A DNA stretch of 64,000 nt from Acidimicrobiia bacterium (GCA_040902765.1 JBBDWO010000014.1:1-64000); one strand, 5' to 3'; positions 7,763 to 17,126 are shown, counted from the first letter of the stretch. A program made the numbers and translations. The notes: generated by a model from the sequence alone, not told the origin.

Positions 7763-7787
7763 GGACGGCGACACGGGTCCCCGCCGA

Positions 7788-8228
7788 TCAGACTTCGGTG
7801 AGCCTCACCAGCGGAAGCGTCCGGCCAGCCTGTTCCTGATACTTGCCGAATGCCGGGTGGCGTTCGATGATCGGCTCCCAGCGCGACGCTCGCTCCTCAC
7901 CGTCGAGCACCGTCGCCCGGGCCTCATAGAGTCGCTCCTTACGACGGACCCATACCTTCGGGTCGTCCGCCAGGTTCCGATACCACTCGGGATGATCCGG
8001 GGCGCCGCCCTTGGAGCCAATGACCAGGAGGTCGTCCCCATCGAGAAACGACGCCAACGGCACCCGGCGAACGGCGTCCGAGGTTCGTCCGATCGTGTAC
8101 AGGAGGATGATCGCATCCGCCATCGGATGCTCCACGTCACTGCCGTCGCTAGCGATATACCTCAGGCTCAGCTCCCGATTGCGCTCCTGGGCATCGGTCG
8201 CCCTCGATTCGATCTCCTCCAGAAGCAC
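7788..8228 (-). CDS. Deazaflavin (F420)-dependent nitroreductase-family protein
   Basis: A 146-residue split-barrel protein of the Ddn/TIGR00026 family (FMN-binding split barrel, actinobacterial F420H2-dependent reductases). Diagnostic stretches are ILLYTIGRTSDAVRRVPLAS, VIGSKGGAPDHPEWYRNL and DPKVWVRRKERLYEARATVL, with the C-terminal RWEPIIERHPAFGKYQEQAG. It would use reduced F420 to reduce quinones or nitro compounds, which suits a menaquinone-using cell with other F420 enzymes nearby. GTG at 8228 is preferred because GGAGG lies 8 nt upstream and TAGGAT could be its -10. An in-frame GTG at 8255 would add nine residues. Confidence 0.88.
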   Translation of the reverse strand: MLLEEIESRATDAQERNRELSLRYIASDGSDVEHPMADAIILLYTIGRTSDAVRRVPLASFLDGDDLLVIGSKGGAPDHPEWYRNLADDPKVWVRRKERLYEARATVLDGEERASRWEPIIERHPAFGKYQEQAGRTLPLVRLTEV

Positions 8229-8358
8229 GCTGGTCACCTCCGTGCGGGCCGGCACCCGATCCTAACGCCCAAGGATGGCCGACCCCGACGATGAGCCCCG
8301 TCTTCACTCGATCGGATCGAGCCGGAGGATGAGGCCGAATCGCTCGATGACATGGATC

Positions 8359-9261
8359 TCAGTGCCGCGACAACCGGTCGGGAGCCAGCGTGAAGCGACG
8401 CGCTCCGGAGCTGATGGCGGCCCCGATGACCAGGGCGGTACCGGCCATCCCGGCGGCACCCGAGACGAGGGCGAGGCCGTGACGGGTGGCCTGGACCGCA
8501 GTGTCGGCATCGTCCGCCCAGAAGAGCCCCACCCACGCCACGGTGGCGATCACATACGCCGTGACCGCGATGGCAGTCACCATCCACAGATAGTTCTCCA
8601 GCGAACCGCCGCCGGGTGCCGGCGGCCGACGCGACGTGTCCCTGACCACGACGAACGCGGCCACCAGGGCCGTCCAGAACCCGACGACCAGCCACGACCC
8701 GATGACATCACCGGGCCGGTGCCAGCCGGCGGCGATGGTGGCGAAACCGACGGCTAATCCCGCGCTGGCCGCGATCACGGCCAATGCGGGACGCATCCGC
8801 CGGGGGACCACCAGCATGAGGGCGATCCCCAGGGACGCGACCGCGGTGGCGTGTCCACTGGGGAACGAGTTCGGGAGCCGATACGCATCGGGGATGAGGT
8901 GGGGGCGTTCGAACACGACCAACTTGAGGAACTGGGTGGTCAGATTCGATCCGACGACGAGTACCACGACGGCGACGGCGAGCGTTGTCCGCCCTCTCAA
9001 GAAGGCGCCCGCGGCGACGACCACCAGCGCTATCGCCAGTACGGTCACCTCTATCCCACCGAGCAGCGACTCGGCGTCGGTGACCAGGCCGGGGCGAACG
9101 CCATCTCGAACCCGAAATCCGGCCTCGTCGAGCCGTTGACCGACCCCGGTTCGCACGTAGAACAGGTAGGCGGCAATGATCGCCACTCCGAAGGCGGCGG
9201 CCAGCCACCACAGGGCGCGGGGCTGCGGCGATCGGGGAGACTCGGGCGGCGGCGCTGTCAC
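8359..9261 (-). CDS. PAP2-superfamily membrane phosphatase
   Basis: A 300-residue membrane protein with an N-terminal transmembrane helix, a PAP2 core and extra C-terminal hydrophobic segments. The three catalytic motifs are present: KLVVFERP (KxxxxxxRP form), FPSGHA, and AGWHRPGDV (the His...Asp motif). The family dephosphorylates lipid phosphates such as phosphatidic acid or undecaprenyl pyrophosphate at the outer membrane face. The GTG at 9261 is chosen because TAGCGT lies 8 nt upstream. The open frame upstream of 9261 overlaps the hydrolase gene and is Arg/Ser-rich, so it is not used. The last 110 residues carry two or three extra transmembrane segments beyond the minimal family. Confidence 0.87.
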   Translation of the reverse strand: MTAPPPESPRSPQPRALWWLAAAFGVAIIAAYLFYVRTGVGQRLDEAGFRVRDGVRPGLVTDAESLLGGIEVTVLAIALVVVAAGAFLRGRTTLAVAVVVLVVGSNLTTQFLKLVVFERPHLIPDAYRLPNSFPSGHATAVASLGIALMLVVPRRMRPALAVIAASAGLAVGFATIAAGWHRPGDVIGSWLVVGFWTALVAAFVVVRDTSRRPPAPGGGSLENYLWMVTAIAVTAYVIATVAWVGLFWADDADTAVQATRHGLALVSGAAGMAGTALVIGAAISSGARRFTLAPDRLSRH

Positions 9262-9269
9262 GAAACCGG

Positions 9270-9275
9270 ACGCTA
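9270..9275 (-). promoter_or_regulatory. Leaderless -10 hexamer (TAGCGT) of the PAP2 gene
   Basis: The hexamer ends 8 nt before the GTG at 9261 on the minus strand. It decides the start in a frame that otherwise stays open for 480 bp more. Confidence 0.5.
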
Positions 9276-9304
9276 CCAACTCCGCCGGGAACGGCGACGC
9301 GGCG

Positions 9305-10063
9305 TCAGGAGAGCCTCTCCACGAAGGCGAGCACGCGCCTCCAGGCGTCCTCCGACTCGGAAGCGAAAGCCTCCTGCTTGCGATCGAAGAAGGAGTGCGG
9401 GGCACCGTCGTACACCACCACCTCGTGGTCGACGCCGGCTCCGGTGAGCGCGACCCGGAAGCGCTCGACCTCGTCCAGGGGAATCCCTGGGTCGTCACCT
9501 GCCATGAGGGCGAGCACCGGGCACGCCATCTCGGCCACGCGATCCACCGGCGCCGCCGCTCCGGATGGGCGGATACGGCCGGGATGACCGTAGAAGCCGA
9601 TCGCTCCGGCGAGACCGTGCCCGTTCGCCGCCTGCTGCCACGCGTTGCCCCCTCCGAGACAGAAGCCGACCACGAAGACCGGCCGCTCCGGGCTCCGTTC
9701 CCGCAGGCGGGCGATGGCGGCGGCCGAGTCCTGCCGGAGCCCATCGGCGGTCATCTGCTCGACGTGGGGCATGTACTCGAACCCGTCGTCGCGCGGCCCG
9801 GCGCCGGCGGTCCGGCCGAAGTAGTCGACGGCGACGGCATCCATACCGCGCTCGGCGAACCGATCGGCGAGCTCGCGATAGAAGGTGTGCAGCCCGCGCA
9901 CATCGGGCAACACCAGCATGGCGGGACCGTCGGGCAGCGAGCCGAGGGACTCATGAGCGGTCACCTCGGTACCGTCGTCGGCCACCAGCGTGATGAGGCG
10001 GGACTCGATCGACGCCCCGCGAATTGGATCGATGGGGGGCCTGGAGTCGTGTTCGAAGCACAT
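9305..10063 (-). CDS. Dienelactone hydrolase family protein
   Basis: A 252-residue alpha/beta hydrolase of the dienelactone hydrolase type. The nucleophile elbow is GFCLGGG (Cys135), followed by LMAGDDPGIP (candidate Asp) and YDGAPHSFFDRK (His), the usual Cys-Asp-His triad. It hydrolyses lactones or other small esters in the cytoplasm; the natural substrate is unknown. The ATG at 10063 gives MCFEHDSRPP and has a TAGGGT hexamer 7 nt upstream. The open frame runs on to 10522 but crosses the divergent RRM gene, so the extension is rejected. The PAP2 gene follows on the same strand after 43 bp with its own -10. Confidence 0.9.
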   Translation of the reverse strand: MCFEHDSRPPIDPIRGASIESRLITLVADDGTEVTAHESLGSLPDGPAMLVLPDVRGLHTFYRELADRFAERGMDAVAVDYFGRTAGAGPRDDGFEYMPHVEQMTADGLRQDSAAAIARLRERSPERPVFVVGFCLGGGNAWQQAANGHGLAGAIGFYGHPGRIRPSGAAAPVDRVAEMACPVLALMAGDDPGIPLDEVERFRVALTGAGVDHEVVVYDGAPHSFFDRKQEAFASESEDAWRRVLAFVERLS

Positions 10064-10070
10064 GAAGGGC

Positions 10071-10076
10071 ACCCTA
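10071..10076 (-). promoter_or_regulatory. Leaderless -10 hexamer (TAGGGT) of the hydrolase gene
   Basis: It lies 7 nt before the ATG at 10063 on the minus strand, with no ribosome site between. Confidence 0.5.
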
Positions 10077-10222
10077 CCGGCTCGACATACACAAGGCCCA
10101 CGCCTCGCATTATCCTCTCCGGCGGCTGGGTCAGGTGATGTCGATGCTCTCGAATCTCGGGAACCCAACCGACAGATGCCCGTCCGAATGGAGGCGGGCC
10201 GGGTGCTCGAGAAAGGAACCCG

Positions 10223-10474
10223 ATGAACATCTACGTAGGAAATCTGCCCTACACGACCACGTCTGACGAACTGCGCGAACTCTTTTCCCAGTATGGGCAG
10301 GTCGACTCGGCGGGAGTCATCATGGACCGCGACACCGGTCGCTCCAGGGGCTTTGGCTTCGTCGAGATGCCCGATGCCGACGGCACGAAGGCGATCGACG
10401 CGTTGAACCAGCCGGGTGCCGAGTTCGGTGGACGCAGCCTCAATGTCAACGAGGCTCGTCCCCGCGCTCGATAG
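10223..10474 (+). CDS. Single-RRM RNA-binding protein
   Basis: An 83-residue protein that is a single RNA recognition motif. RNP2 is IYVGNL at residues 3-8 and RNP1 is RGFGFVEM at 42-49, with the exposed aromatics needed for RNA stacking; the tail is short and basic (EARPRAR). Such small bacterial RRM proteins (the Rbp type of cyanobacteria and some actinobacteria) bind single-stranded RNA and are often cold-induced. The start is firm: AAAGGA lies 6 nt before the ATG. A 159-bp leader separates it from the divergent hydrolase gene and may hold regulation that I could not resolve. A palindromic repeat array follows downstream. Confidence 0.92.
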   Translation: MNIYVGNLPYTTTSDELRELFSQYGQVDSAGVIMDRDTGRSRGFGFVEMPDADGTKAIDALNQPGAEFGGRSLNVNEARPRAR

Positions 10475-10572
10475 TCCCGGAAACGATTGAAGGCGTGAGA
10501 GCGGCGGGCAACCGCCGCTCACTCGCGCTCAGAACACCTATGTAGCGGCCACCCTCCCGCTCTCCTCTGTTT

Positions 10573-10820
10573 GCGGTCCCCTCCCCTGAAGGGGGAGGGG
10601 ACCGAAGAGAGGAGCCTTGGCCGTCTCCGCGCGGTTCCTCCCCCCGAAGGGGGGAGTACCGCCGTGAGCGAAGCGAACGGCGGGGAGGGGGGAGCCCGAA
10701 CACTACGTGACGCCTCGCGACGCGTCGGCCCTCCCCCTCCGTCATCGGCCTCCGGCCGATGCCACCTCCCCCTTCAGGGGAGGGGACCAAAGAGAGGGGC
10801 CTCGGTCTCCGCGCGGTCCG
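10573..10820. repeat. REPIN-like palindromic array
   Basis: The array contains the hairpin GGTCCCCTCCCCT-GAA-GGGGGAGGGGACC (10576-10602), a Y module near 10636, the linker CTACGTGACGCCTCGCGACG, and an X module near 10730. It fills most of the gap between the RRM gene and menE. No coding region is supported in 10475-10845. Confidence 0.88.
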
Positions 10821-10845
10821 CTCAAGAACGGGGGAGGAACCTCCC

Positions 10846-12108
10846 TCAACCGAGCTTGGTCGGCAGCGACTCCACGATGCGGATCTCTTTGGGGATCTCC
10901 GCGGGGTGGAGAAAGCCGGCGGCCCATGCGCGCAGGTCCTCCGGCTCGACACCGTCGGCGAGCACTTCGGCGATCACCCTGCTTCCCCACTCGTCGTCGT
11001 GCTCGCCGAACACCCTGGCGGCGGCAACGGCCGGGTGCCCTTCCAGGACGGCCTGCACGCGCTCGGGGTGCACGTTCTCGCCGCCGGTGAGGATCACCGC
11101 GTCGGCCCTGCCCCGTACGACGAGCCGGCCGCCAGGGTCCATCTCGCCCAGGTCGTTGGTGACGAACCAACCCCTCGCATCGCCGAGACCTGCGGCGACC
11201 ATCTCACCGCGAACCGCGATACGGCCGTCGGACTCGATGCGGATCTCGGCGCCGCGGATCGCGGTGCCGGCGGTGCCGAGTTCGTCCTCGAGTCGATCCG
11301 GGTGGACGGTGCACACCTGCGAGGCGGTCTCAGTCATCCCGTAGGTCTGGAGGGCGACGATCCCCGAACCGATCGCCTCCCGGAGCAGGCCGGTCGACAC
11401 CGGACCGCCTCCCACGAGCGCTCGTACCCCCCGGAGCGTGCCCGCACTCATGGCCCGCCGGAGCATCGTCGGTACGACCGAGGCGAACGTCACCGACGAC
11501 GCCTCGGTGACGCTGGCCGCGAGCACCACCGGTGCACCCCGCTCGGCCTGGCGCCACAGGACCGACAGGCCGCCGACATGGGTGAACGGGAGCACGCCGA
11601 GCCATCGATCGTCGGCTTCGTTGCCGAGGCGATCCTTCGAACCGGCCACGGAGGCAGCGACGTTGTTGCCGGTCAAGGTCACCGGGGTCGGTGTGCCTCG
11701 CGTGCCGGACGTGAACACGACGACCGTCGCCTCGCCCCCCGGGAGGGCGTCGCGCCCCTCCCGGGGAGGGCGTCGCGAAGCCAGCTGCTCGAGCCCACCA
11801 TCCGGCGGCGTCCAAAGGCCGCGCACCCCCGCCGAGCGAGCGGCGCGCCGCTGCTGCTCCACCGGCCAACGGGGCTCGATGAGTGCCGGAACTGCACCGG
11901 CACGCTGAATACCCCAGAGCGCGGCGATCGTCTCAGGGGACCTGTCGCCGGCCAGCCCCACCGGGGCATTGGCGAGGCCGCTGGCCGCGACCATGCCCGC
12001 GACGCCGTCGGCAGCTGCATCGAGCTCACCGTACGTCACGACTGTGGCGCCGACCACGATCGCGGCCGAACCCGGCCGCTTCGCGGCAGCGCTCCGGAGC
12101 CAATCCAT
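10846..12108 (-). CDS. menE: o-Succinylbenzoate-CoA ligase
   Basis: A 420-residue acyl-adenylating enzyme that activates o-succinylbenzoate to its CoA thioester in menaquinone synthesis. ANL-superfamily motifs are visible: [13 protein letters not shown] (P-loop-like A3), [11 protein letters not shown] (A5), GWFVTNDLG (A7), [10 protein letters not shown] (A8) and a C-terminal [16 protein letters not shown], although the protein ends early after the final Lys motif. It is shorter than generic acyl-CoA synthetases, as MenE usually is. ATG at 12108 ([13 protein letters not shown]) is preferred over ATG at 12144 because TACGGT lies 7 nt upstream. The open frame continues to 13038 only because it is antisense to menB. 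It is divergent from menB. Confidence 0.88.
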   Translation of the reverse strand: MDWLRSAAAKRPGSAAIVVGATVVTYGELDAAADGVAGMVAASGLANAPVGLAGDRSPETIAALWGIQRAGAVPALIEPRWPVEQQRRAARSAGVRGLWTPPDGGLEQLASRRPPREGRDALPGGEATVVVFTSGTRGTPTPVTLTGNNVAASVAGSKDRLGNEADDRWLGVLPFTHVGGLSVLWRQAERGAPVVLAASVTEASSVTFASVVPTMLRRAMSAGTLRGVRALVGGGPVSTGLLREAIGSGIVALQTYGMTETASQVCTVHPDRLEDELGTAGTAIRGAEIRIESDGRIAVRGEMVAAGLGDARGWFVTNDLGEMDPGGRLVVRGRADAVILTGGENVHPERVQAVLEGHPAVAAARVFGEHDDEWGSRVIAEVLADGVEPEDLRAWAAGFLHPAEIPKEIRIVESLPTKLG

Positions 12109-12115
12109 CGCCGGG

Positions 12116-12121
12116 ACCGTA
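12116..12121 (-). promoter_or_regulatory. Leaderless -10 hexamer (TACGGT) of menE
   Basis: It is 7 nt upstream of the ATG at 12108 and selects that codon over the ATG at 12144. Confidence 0.5.
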
Positions 12122-12155
12122 GCGCCGCCTCGACCGGTGCCCATACGCCTCGCGT

Positions 12156-12161
12156 TAGCCT
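12156..12161 (+). promoter_or_regulatory. Leaderless -10 hexamer (TAGCCT) of menBA
   Basis: TAGCCT ends 7 nt before the ATG at 12169. The same hexamer precedes the hydrolase gene at 17180 and the bL37 gene at 58951. Confidence 0.6.
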
Positions 12162-12168
12162 GCTCGCC

Positions 12169-12987
12169 ATGGCATTCGACTGGCAGCAAGACGGTGACTA
12201 CACCGACATCCGATACGAGACCCTCCCGGGGATCGCCAAGGTGACCATCGACCGGCCCGAGGTGCGCAACGCCTTCCGGCCCACCACGCTCTTCGAGATC
12301 AGCGACGCTTTCGAACGGGCGCGCGACGACCAGACTGTCGGCGTCATCATCCTCACCGGCGAGGGCACCGAGGCCTTCTGCTCGGGGGGCGACCAGAAGA
12401 TCCGGGGCGATGCCGGGTACCTCGATCCCGCGGGCACCCCGCGACTCAACGTGCTCGACCTCCAGATCCAAATGCGCCGCTTGCCCAAGCCGATCATCGC
12501 CATGGTCGCTGGCTATGCCATCGGCGGCGGCCACATCCTGCACCTCGTGTGTGACCTCACCATCGCCGCCGACAACGCCCGCTTCGGTCAGACCGGGCCC
12601 AAGGTCGGCTCGTTCGACGGCGGCTACGGTGCCGGGCTGCTCGCTCGCATGGTGGGCGACAAGCGGGCACGGGAGATCTGGTACCTGTGCCGGCAGTACA
12701 CCGCCGAGCAGGCGTACGAGATGGGAATGGTGAACGCGGTCGTCCCCCTCGCCGACCTCGAGCCCGAGACGGTGGCCTGGGCGAACGAGATCCTGGAGAA
12801 GTCGCCGCTGGCGATCCGCATGATGAAGGCGGCGATCAATGCGGCCGCAGACGGCCTCGCCGGCCAGCAACAGCTGGCGGGTGACGCCACCCTCCTCTTC
12901 TACATGACCGAGGAAGCGCAGGAGGGCCGGGACGCATTCAACGAAAAGCGACGACCCGACTTCGGGAAGTTCCCACGGCTCCCGTGA
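12169..12987 (+). CDS. menB: 1,4-Dihydroxy-2-naphthoyl-CoA synthase
   Basis: A 272-residue crotonase-fold enzyme that closes the second ring in menaquinone synthesis. MenB-specific signs are [11 protein letters not shown] (oxyanion-hole region), [19 protein letters not shown], the [18 protein letters not shown] block, and the C-terminal [18 protein letters not shown] with the conserved RPDF tail. These residues separate MenB from ordinary enoyl-CoA hydratases. Its stop overlaps the menA GTG start in a GTGA tetranucleotide, so the two are translationally coupled. Its own start is leaderless. It is divergent from menE by 60 bp. Confidence 0.96.
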   Translation: MAFDWQQDGDYTDIRYETLPGIAKVTIDRPEVRNAFRPTTLFEISDAFERARDDQTVGVIILTGEGTEAFCSGGDQKIRGDAGYLDPAGTPRLNVLDLQIQMRRLPKPIIAMVAGYAIGGGHILHLVCDLTIAADNARFGQTGPKVGSFDGGYGAGLLARMVGDKRAREIWYLCRQYTAEQAYEMGMVNAVVPLADLEPETVAWANEILEKSPLAIRMMKAAINAAADGLAGQQQLAGDATLLFYMTEEAQEGRDAFNEKRRPDFGKFPRLP

Positions 12988-13853
12988 GCGCCTGGTTGGT
13001 TGCCGCCAGACCGGCGACGCTGCTCGCATCGGTGGCACCCGTCCTCGTCGGCACCGGCATCGCCATCGGGGACGACGCCTTCCGGCCCGTGGTGTTCGCC
13101 GTCACCCTGGCGACCGCCGTGGCCCTCAACCTTGCTGCCAATTTCGCCAACGATGCCTCTGACGCCGCTCGCGGCGCCGACTCCCCGGCCCGGATCGGGC
13201 CACCGCGTGCCGTCGCCGGCGGCCTGCTCACCGCCCCACAGGTGTGGAGAGCGACGGCGATCATGCTCGTCGCCGCCGTGGGCGGGGGCGTCTACCTCAC
13301 CCTCGAGGCCGGATGGGTGGTCATCGCCATCGGCGTCGCCTCGATCGCCGCCCTCCTCACCTACACCGGTGGACCGCGGCCGTACGGCTACCGGGGGTTC
13401 GGCGAGCTCTTGGTGTTCGCCTTCTTCGGTCCCGTCGCGTTGGTGGGGAGCCGGTTCGTCCACGACGGCCAGGCGCCCGCCGCCGCCTGGATCCTGGCCG
13501 TCCCGGTCGGCCTGCTGGCGGCCGCCATCCTGACGGCGAACAACGTGCGCGACATCGACAGCGACCGGGCGGCCGACAAGCGGACGCTGGCGGTCCTCCT
13601 CGGACTCGACGCTGCCCGCCGGCTGTACGCCGCGCTGCTCATCGGAGCCTTCACGGTGATTGCCATCGGTGGCGCCGCCGGATGGACGCCGCGGCCGACC
13701 CTGATGGCCCTGACCGCGCTCCCGATGGTGCCCGCCCCGATCCGGCTCGTCTTCGGTGAGACCGCGGGTCCCCCGCTCATCGCTGCCCTCAAGGCAACCG
13801 CCCGCCTCTTGCTGATCGTCGGTGTCCTGCTCGCCGTGGGGGCGGCGATCTAG
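12984..13853 (+). CDS. menA: 1,4-Dihydroxy-2-naphthoate polyprenyltransferase
   Basis: A 289-residue UbiA-family membrane prenyltransferase that attaches the polyprenyl chain to DHNA. The first Asp-rich motif is [14 protein letters not shown] at about residues 50-63 and the second is [16 protein letters not shown] at about 185-200; both bind the Mg-prenyl diphosphate. About eight hydrophobic helices follow the UbiA pattern. The GTG start overlaps the menB stop (GTGA), which fits coupled expression. It converges on a small membrane protein gene with a 4-bp overlap at the 3' ends. Confidence 0.95.
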   Translation: MSAWLVAARPATLLASVAPVLVGTGIAIGDDAFRPVVFAVTLATAVALNLAANFANDASDAARGADSPARIGPPRAVAGGLLTAPQVWRATAIMLVAAVGGGVYLTLEAGWVVIAIGVASIAALLTYTGGPRPYGYRGFGELLVFAFFGPVALVGSRFVHDGQAPAAAWILAVPVGLLAAAILTANNVRDIDSDRAADKRTLAVLLGLDAARRLYAALLIGAFTVIAIGGAAGWTPRPTLMALTALPMVPAPIRLVFGETAGPPLIAALKATARLLLIVGVLLAVGAAI

Positions 13854-14071
13854 GCCGGCAGCACGAACCGCCCGAGAAGCGCCGCGGCGTAGAGGAGGGC
13901 GGCGAGCCACAGGGTCCGGTAGTGGTGGGCGAAGGCGCGGCCCGAGGCGGTGCGATTGCCGCGGTCGTTGCGGACTACGCCGATCACCCACATCACCGCA
14001 TAGGCGACGAGAAGAGCGGCGAGGATGCCGCCGACCAGGTACCCGAAGTCGTAGGCGGTGTCACCGGGCAT
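13850..14071 (-). CDS. Small two-helix membrane protein, unknown
   Basis: A 73-residue protein with two clear transmembrane segments (GYLVGGILAALLVAYAVMWV at about 9-28 and LWLAALLYAAALLGRFVL at about 54-71) joined by a basic loop (VVRNDRGNRTASGRAFAHHY). No family is recognised. ATG at 14071 is selected because TACGGT lies 7 nt upstream; the ATG two codons earlier (14077) sits too close to that hexamer. The gene is divergent from menD and convergent with menA, so a role in quinone or membrane physiology is only a guess from position. Confidence 0.62.
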   Translation of the reverse strand: MPGDTAYDFGYLVGGILAALLVAYAVMWVIGVVRNDRGNRTASGRAFAHHYRTLWLAALLYAAALLGRFVLPA

Positions 14072-14078
14072 CGCCATC

Positions 14079-14084
14079 ACCGTA
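14079..14084 (-). promoter_or_regulatory. Leaderless -10 hexamer (TACGGT) of the small membrane protein
   Basis: It lies 7 nt before the ATG at 14071. It forms a divergent promoter pair with the menD hexamer 30 bp away. Confidence 0.45.
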
Positions 14085-14113
14085 GCGACCACGGGTGGCA
14101 CCGATCCCACCGC

Positions 14114-14119
14114 TACCGT
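14114..14119 (+). promoter_or_regulatory. Leaderless -10 hexamer (TACCGT) of menD
   Basis: TACCGT ends 7 nt before the GTG at 14127. Confidence 0.5.
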
Positions 14120-14126
14120 TGCGGCG

Positions 14127-15803
14127 GTGTCGGCCATCAACGCCACCTTCGCCACGGCACTCGTCGACGCCCTGGCCGGGCTCGGCGTCCGGCATGCCTG
14201 CATCACCCCGGGGAGTCGCAGCACGCCCCTGGCCTTCGCTCTCGCCGATCATCCCGGCATCACCGACTGGTCTCACCACGACGAGCGCTCGTCGGCCTTC
14301 TTCGGACTGGGGATCGCCCGGGCCACACGGCAGCCCGTGGTACTCGTCACCACCTCGGGCACAGCCGCCGCCGAGCTCCTCCCGGCGGTCGTCGAGGCGC
14401 GGTACGGGCGGGTACCCCTCATCGCCATCACCGCCGACCGGCCCGGCCACCTGCGCGACGCGGGTGCCCCCCAGACGATCGACCAGCGCAACCTGTTCGG
14501 CGGCATGGTCGCCGGCTCGTGGGCGGTGGACCTCTCCCCCACCGAACCGGTGCCTGACGCGGCATCGCTGGCAACGGCACTGTTCGTCGCGGCCACCGGA
14601 CCTCCACCCGGCGCTGCTCACCTCAACGTCGGATTCGACGAGCCACTCCTGGGCGACCCGGATCCATCAGCCCCGGCGACCGTCGCCTACGAGACGCCCG
14701 CCGTACCCGAGCCCGATACTGACGGCATCCGTGAGGCCCTCGGCGACCGGAGGGGCATCCTCGTGATCGGACCCCAGGACTCGCCGGACGTCGTCGACGC
14801 CGCGACCGCGTTCGCCGCCGCCGCCCGCTGGCCGATCATCGCCGACCCCCTGTCCGGACTCCGAGCCGGAAGGCACGATCGGTCGTCGGTGGTCGGCCAC
14901 GCCGACGTCCTCGCCGCGGCGGGCTGGGTGGGCCGGGTGGCGCCCGGAGCGATCATCCGCATCGGAGCGCTCCCCACCTCCAAACCGCTGTGGAGATGGA
15001 TGGAGGACGCATCGCTCCCGCACGTGTTCATCGAACCCCATGGGTGGCGGGATCCGATCTCCGCCGCCACCGTGGCGGTCCCGTCCGACCCGGCGGCGAC
15101 GCTGCTGGCCCTGACCAAGCAGATCCCACCGGCGCCGTCCGAATGGCGCGAAGCGTGGAACGCAGCCGATGCCACGGCGGGCGCCGCCATCGACACGACC
15201 CTCGGCGAGACGCCGTTCCCCAACGAGCCAGCGGTGGCGCGTGCACTCGCCACCGCTCTCCCCGACGCGGCGACCGTGTGGCTGGCATCGTCGATGCCGG
15301 TGCGTGACGCCGACTCGTTCTTCGGGAGCAGCCCCAAAGACATACGCTTCCTGGCGAACCGGGGGGTCAACGGCATCGACGGGTTCGTGTCGAGCGCTCT
15401 CGGCTCGGCCGCGGTCACCGATGGGCTCACCGTCGCCGTCAGCGGCGATTTGTCGCTCATCCACGATCTCAATGCTCTGGTGACCGCCAAACGCCTGGGG
15501 GTCCCGATCACCATCGTCGTGGTGAACAACGACGGCGGCGGCATCTTTCACTTCCTCCCACAGCGGGAGCATGCGCACTTCGAGCGCCACTTTGCCACCC
15601 CGCACGGCGTGCGCTTCGTCCCCGTGGCCGAAGCCCTTGGCATCGAAGCCCGTGAGGTCACCGAGGTCGAGGAGTTCGCCGACCTCCTCGGGGCGAACCC
15701 GGAGGGTCCCCGACTGCTCGAAGTCCGCACCGACCGTGAGGACAACGTCGCGGTGCACCAGCGGCTCCAGGAGGCTGTTCGCCACGCGGTCGCAGACGGC
15801 TGA
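14127..15803 (+). CDS. menD: SEPHCHC synthase (2-succinyl-5-enolpyruvyl-6-hydroxy-3-cyclohexene-1-carboxylate synthase)
   Basis: A 558-residue thiamin-diphosphate enzyme that joins isochorismate to the 2-oxoglutarate-derived unit. The N-terminal domain has HACITPGSRSTPLAFAL and WSHHDERSSAFFGLGIA with the catalytic Glu environment of MenD, then VTTSGTAAAELLPAVVEA and ITADRPGHLRDAGAPQTI. The ThDP-binding part has SGDLSLIHDLNAL and VVVNNDGGGIFHFLPQ. Length equals typical MenD. The GTG at 14127 has a -10 hexamer 7 nt upstream; an earlier ATG at 14058 would add residues with no MenD character. It converges on menF with 7 bp between stops. Confidence 0.95.
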   Translation: MSAINATFATALVDALAGLGVRHACITPGSRSTPLAFALADHPGITDWSHHDERSSAFFGLGIARATRQPVVLVTTSGTAAAELLPAVVEARYGRVPLIAITADRPGHLRDAGAPQTIDQRNLFGGMVAGSWAVDLSPTEPVPDAASLATALFVAATGPPPGAAHLNVGFDEPLLGDPDPSAPATVAYETPAVPEPDTDGIREALGDRRGILVIGPQDSPDVVDAATAFAAAARWPIIADPLSGLRAGRHDRSSVVGHADVLAAAGWVGRVAPGAIIRIGALPTSKPLWRWMEDASLPHVFIEPHGWRDPISAATVAVPSDPAATLLALTKQIPPAPSEWREAWNAADATAGAAIDTTLGETPFPNEPAVARALATALPDAATVWLASSMPVRDADSFFGSSPKDIRFLANRGVNGIDGFVSSALGSAAVTDGLTVAVSGDLSLIHDLNALVTAKRLGVPITIVVVNNDGGGIFHFLPQREHAHFERHFATPHGVRFVPVAEALGIEAREVTEVEEFADLLGANPEGPRLLEVRTDREDNVAVHQRLQEAVRHAVADG

Positions 15804-15810
15804 GCGACGG

Positions 15811-17118
15811 TCAGACGCCGGTGAGCAGGTCCAGCATCGGTCGCAGCTTGAGGCGGGTCTCGGCGAGTTCGGCCTCGGGATCGCTGGCGGCGACGATCCC
15901 GTTGCCCGCGTAGAGGATGGCGCGGTCGCCGTCGATGAGGGCGGATCGGAGCCCGAGCGCCAGCTCTCCGTCGCCCCCGGCGTCGGCCCACCCGATGCCA
16001 CCGGCATACCAGCCACGGTCGATCCCCTCGACCTTGGCGATGAACTCGGTCGCCGCCCGACGGGGTACTCCCCCCACCGCCGGCGTGGGGTGAAGGGCCG
16101 CCGCCAGCTCCAAGAGGCGCGCATCGCTCGAGGCGCTGATCGGTGTGGCCAGGTGCTGCACCGTGGCGAACCGACGGATCACGGGGCCATCCGGGGCGTC
16201 GACCTCGGAGACCAGCGGACTGAGTCGTTCGACCACGTCGTCCACCACGAGCGCGTGTTCCATCCGATCCTTGACGCTGGCCAGCAGCTCGGCGCCGATG
16301 CGGACGTCGTCCACCGGGCCGGCACCCCGGGGCGCCGAACCGGCGAGCGGCTCGACGCGCACCCGGCGACCACGACGCTCCACCAGGAGCTCGGGGCTCG
16401 CCCCGACGAAGGCGGTTGCTCCCTCCTGCCAGCCGAAGACCCGGCACGACGGGTACCGGGCCTGCAGCGATGCCACCACGTCGAACACCGGGATGGTCCG
16501 GGCCGACCGGACGACGACGGTCCGGGCGAGCACCACCTTGACGAACGCCCCCGAGGCGATCGCCGCCCGGGCGTCCCCGACCAGGCCACGCCAGTCGGTC
16601 GGCGATGGCCTCGCCTCGACGCCGAGCAACGTGTCGACAATCGTCCCCGCGCCGGGCGGCGGCTCGAGCCCGGCGAGCAGGTCGACGAGATGGCCGCCAT
16701 CGGATCCGTGCCGGGGCGTGAGGGTCAGGTGGGTCTTGCCTCCCATCGCGCGAACGGCCACCTCGGGAAGCACCACGGTGGCCGGAGCGAAAGCCCCCCA
16801 CTCGACCGACGCCGGCCCATCGTCGGCAAAGGAAAACCCAACCGCACACGGTGCGCCTGCGGGCATGTCCTGAAGAGCCCGGTCGAGAGTACCCAGGCGA
16901 TCGGGTCCACTCCCCGAGAAGCGCCGTGACACGCCCAGGCCACCGAATACGCCCCCCTCGGGAGACGAGAAGTACACGGCCGTCCCCACCGAACCGGCGC
17001 CAGCGCGGAGCAGGTCGAGCGGGTCACAGTCGACCTTGACGGTGATCGGGGTCTCCGATTCCACCCGCTCGGCGAGGGCGCGCCGTATCGACTCGATCGT
17101 CGGGATGGTGAACAGCAT
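15811..17118 (-). CDS. menF: Isochorismate synthase
   Basis: A 435-residue chorismate-utilising enzyme that makes isochorismate for menaquinone. The anthranilate synthase-like core shows VKVVLARTVVVRS, FVGASPELLVERRGRRVRVE, PLAGSAPRG, KDRMEHALVVDDVVERLSP, the HLATPI motif, LHPTPAVGGVPRRAATEFI and DRGWYAGGIGWADAGGDGEL. These match MenF/EntC rather than anthranilate or aminodeoxychorismate synthases, and the men context agrees. The ATG at 17118 has TAGGAT 8 nt upstream. Divergent from the alpha/beta hydrolase gene by 61 bp. Confidence 0.93.
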   Translation of the reverse strand: MLFTIPTIESIRRALAERVESETPITVKVDCDPLDLLRAGAGSVGTAVYFSSPEGGVFGGLGVSRRFSGSGPDRLGTLDRALQDMPAGAPCAVGFSFADDGPASVEWGAFAPATVVLPEVAVRAMGGKTHLTLTPRHGSDGGHLVDLLAGLEPPPGAGTIVDTLLGVEARPSPTDWRGLVGDARAAIASGAFVKVVLARTVVVRSARTIPVFDVVASLQARYPSCRVFGWQEGATAFVGASPELLVERRGRRVRVEPLAGSAPRGAGPVDDVRIGAELLASVKDRMEHALVVDDVVERLSPLVSEVDAPDGPVIRRFATVQHLATPISASSDARLLELAAALHPTPAVGGVPRRAATEFIAKVEGIDRGWYAGGIGWADAGGDGELALGLRSALIDGDRAILYAGNGIVAASDPEAELAETRLKLRPMLDLLTGV

Positions 17119-17126
17119 GCCCGCCG

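Noticed and set aside
9345-9744. Upstream extension of the PAP2 frame to 461 codons
   Set aside because: It overlaps the hydrolase gene on the same strand in another frame and is Arg/Ser-rich; the GTG at 9261 has a -10 hexamer.
10759-12987. Two very long opposed frames (730 and 742 codons) covering menE and menB that look like fusion proteins
   Set aside because: Each is one real gene extended through the antisense of its neighbour; the extensions are Arg/His-rich and match no family, and both genes have their own start and -10.
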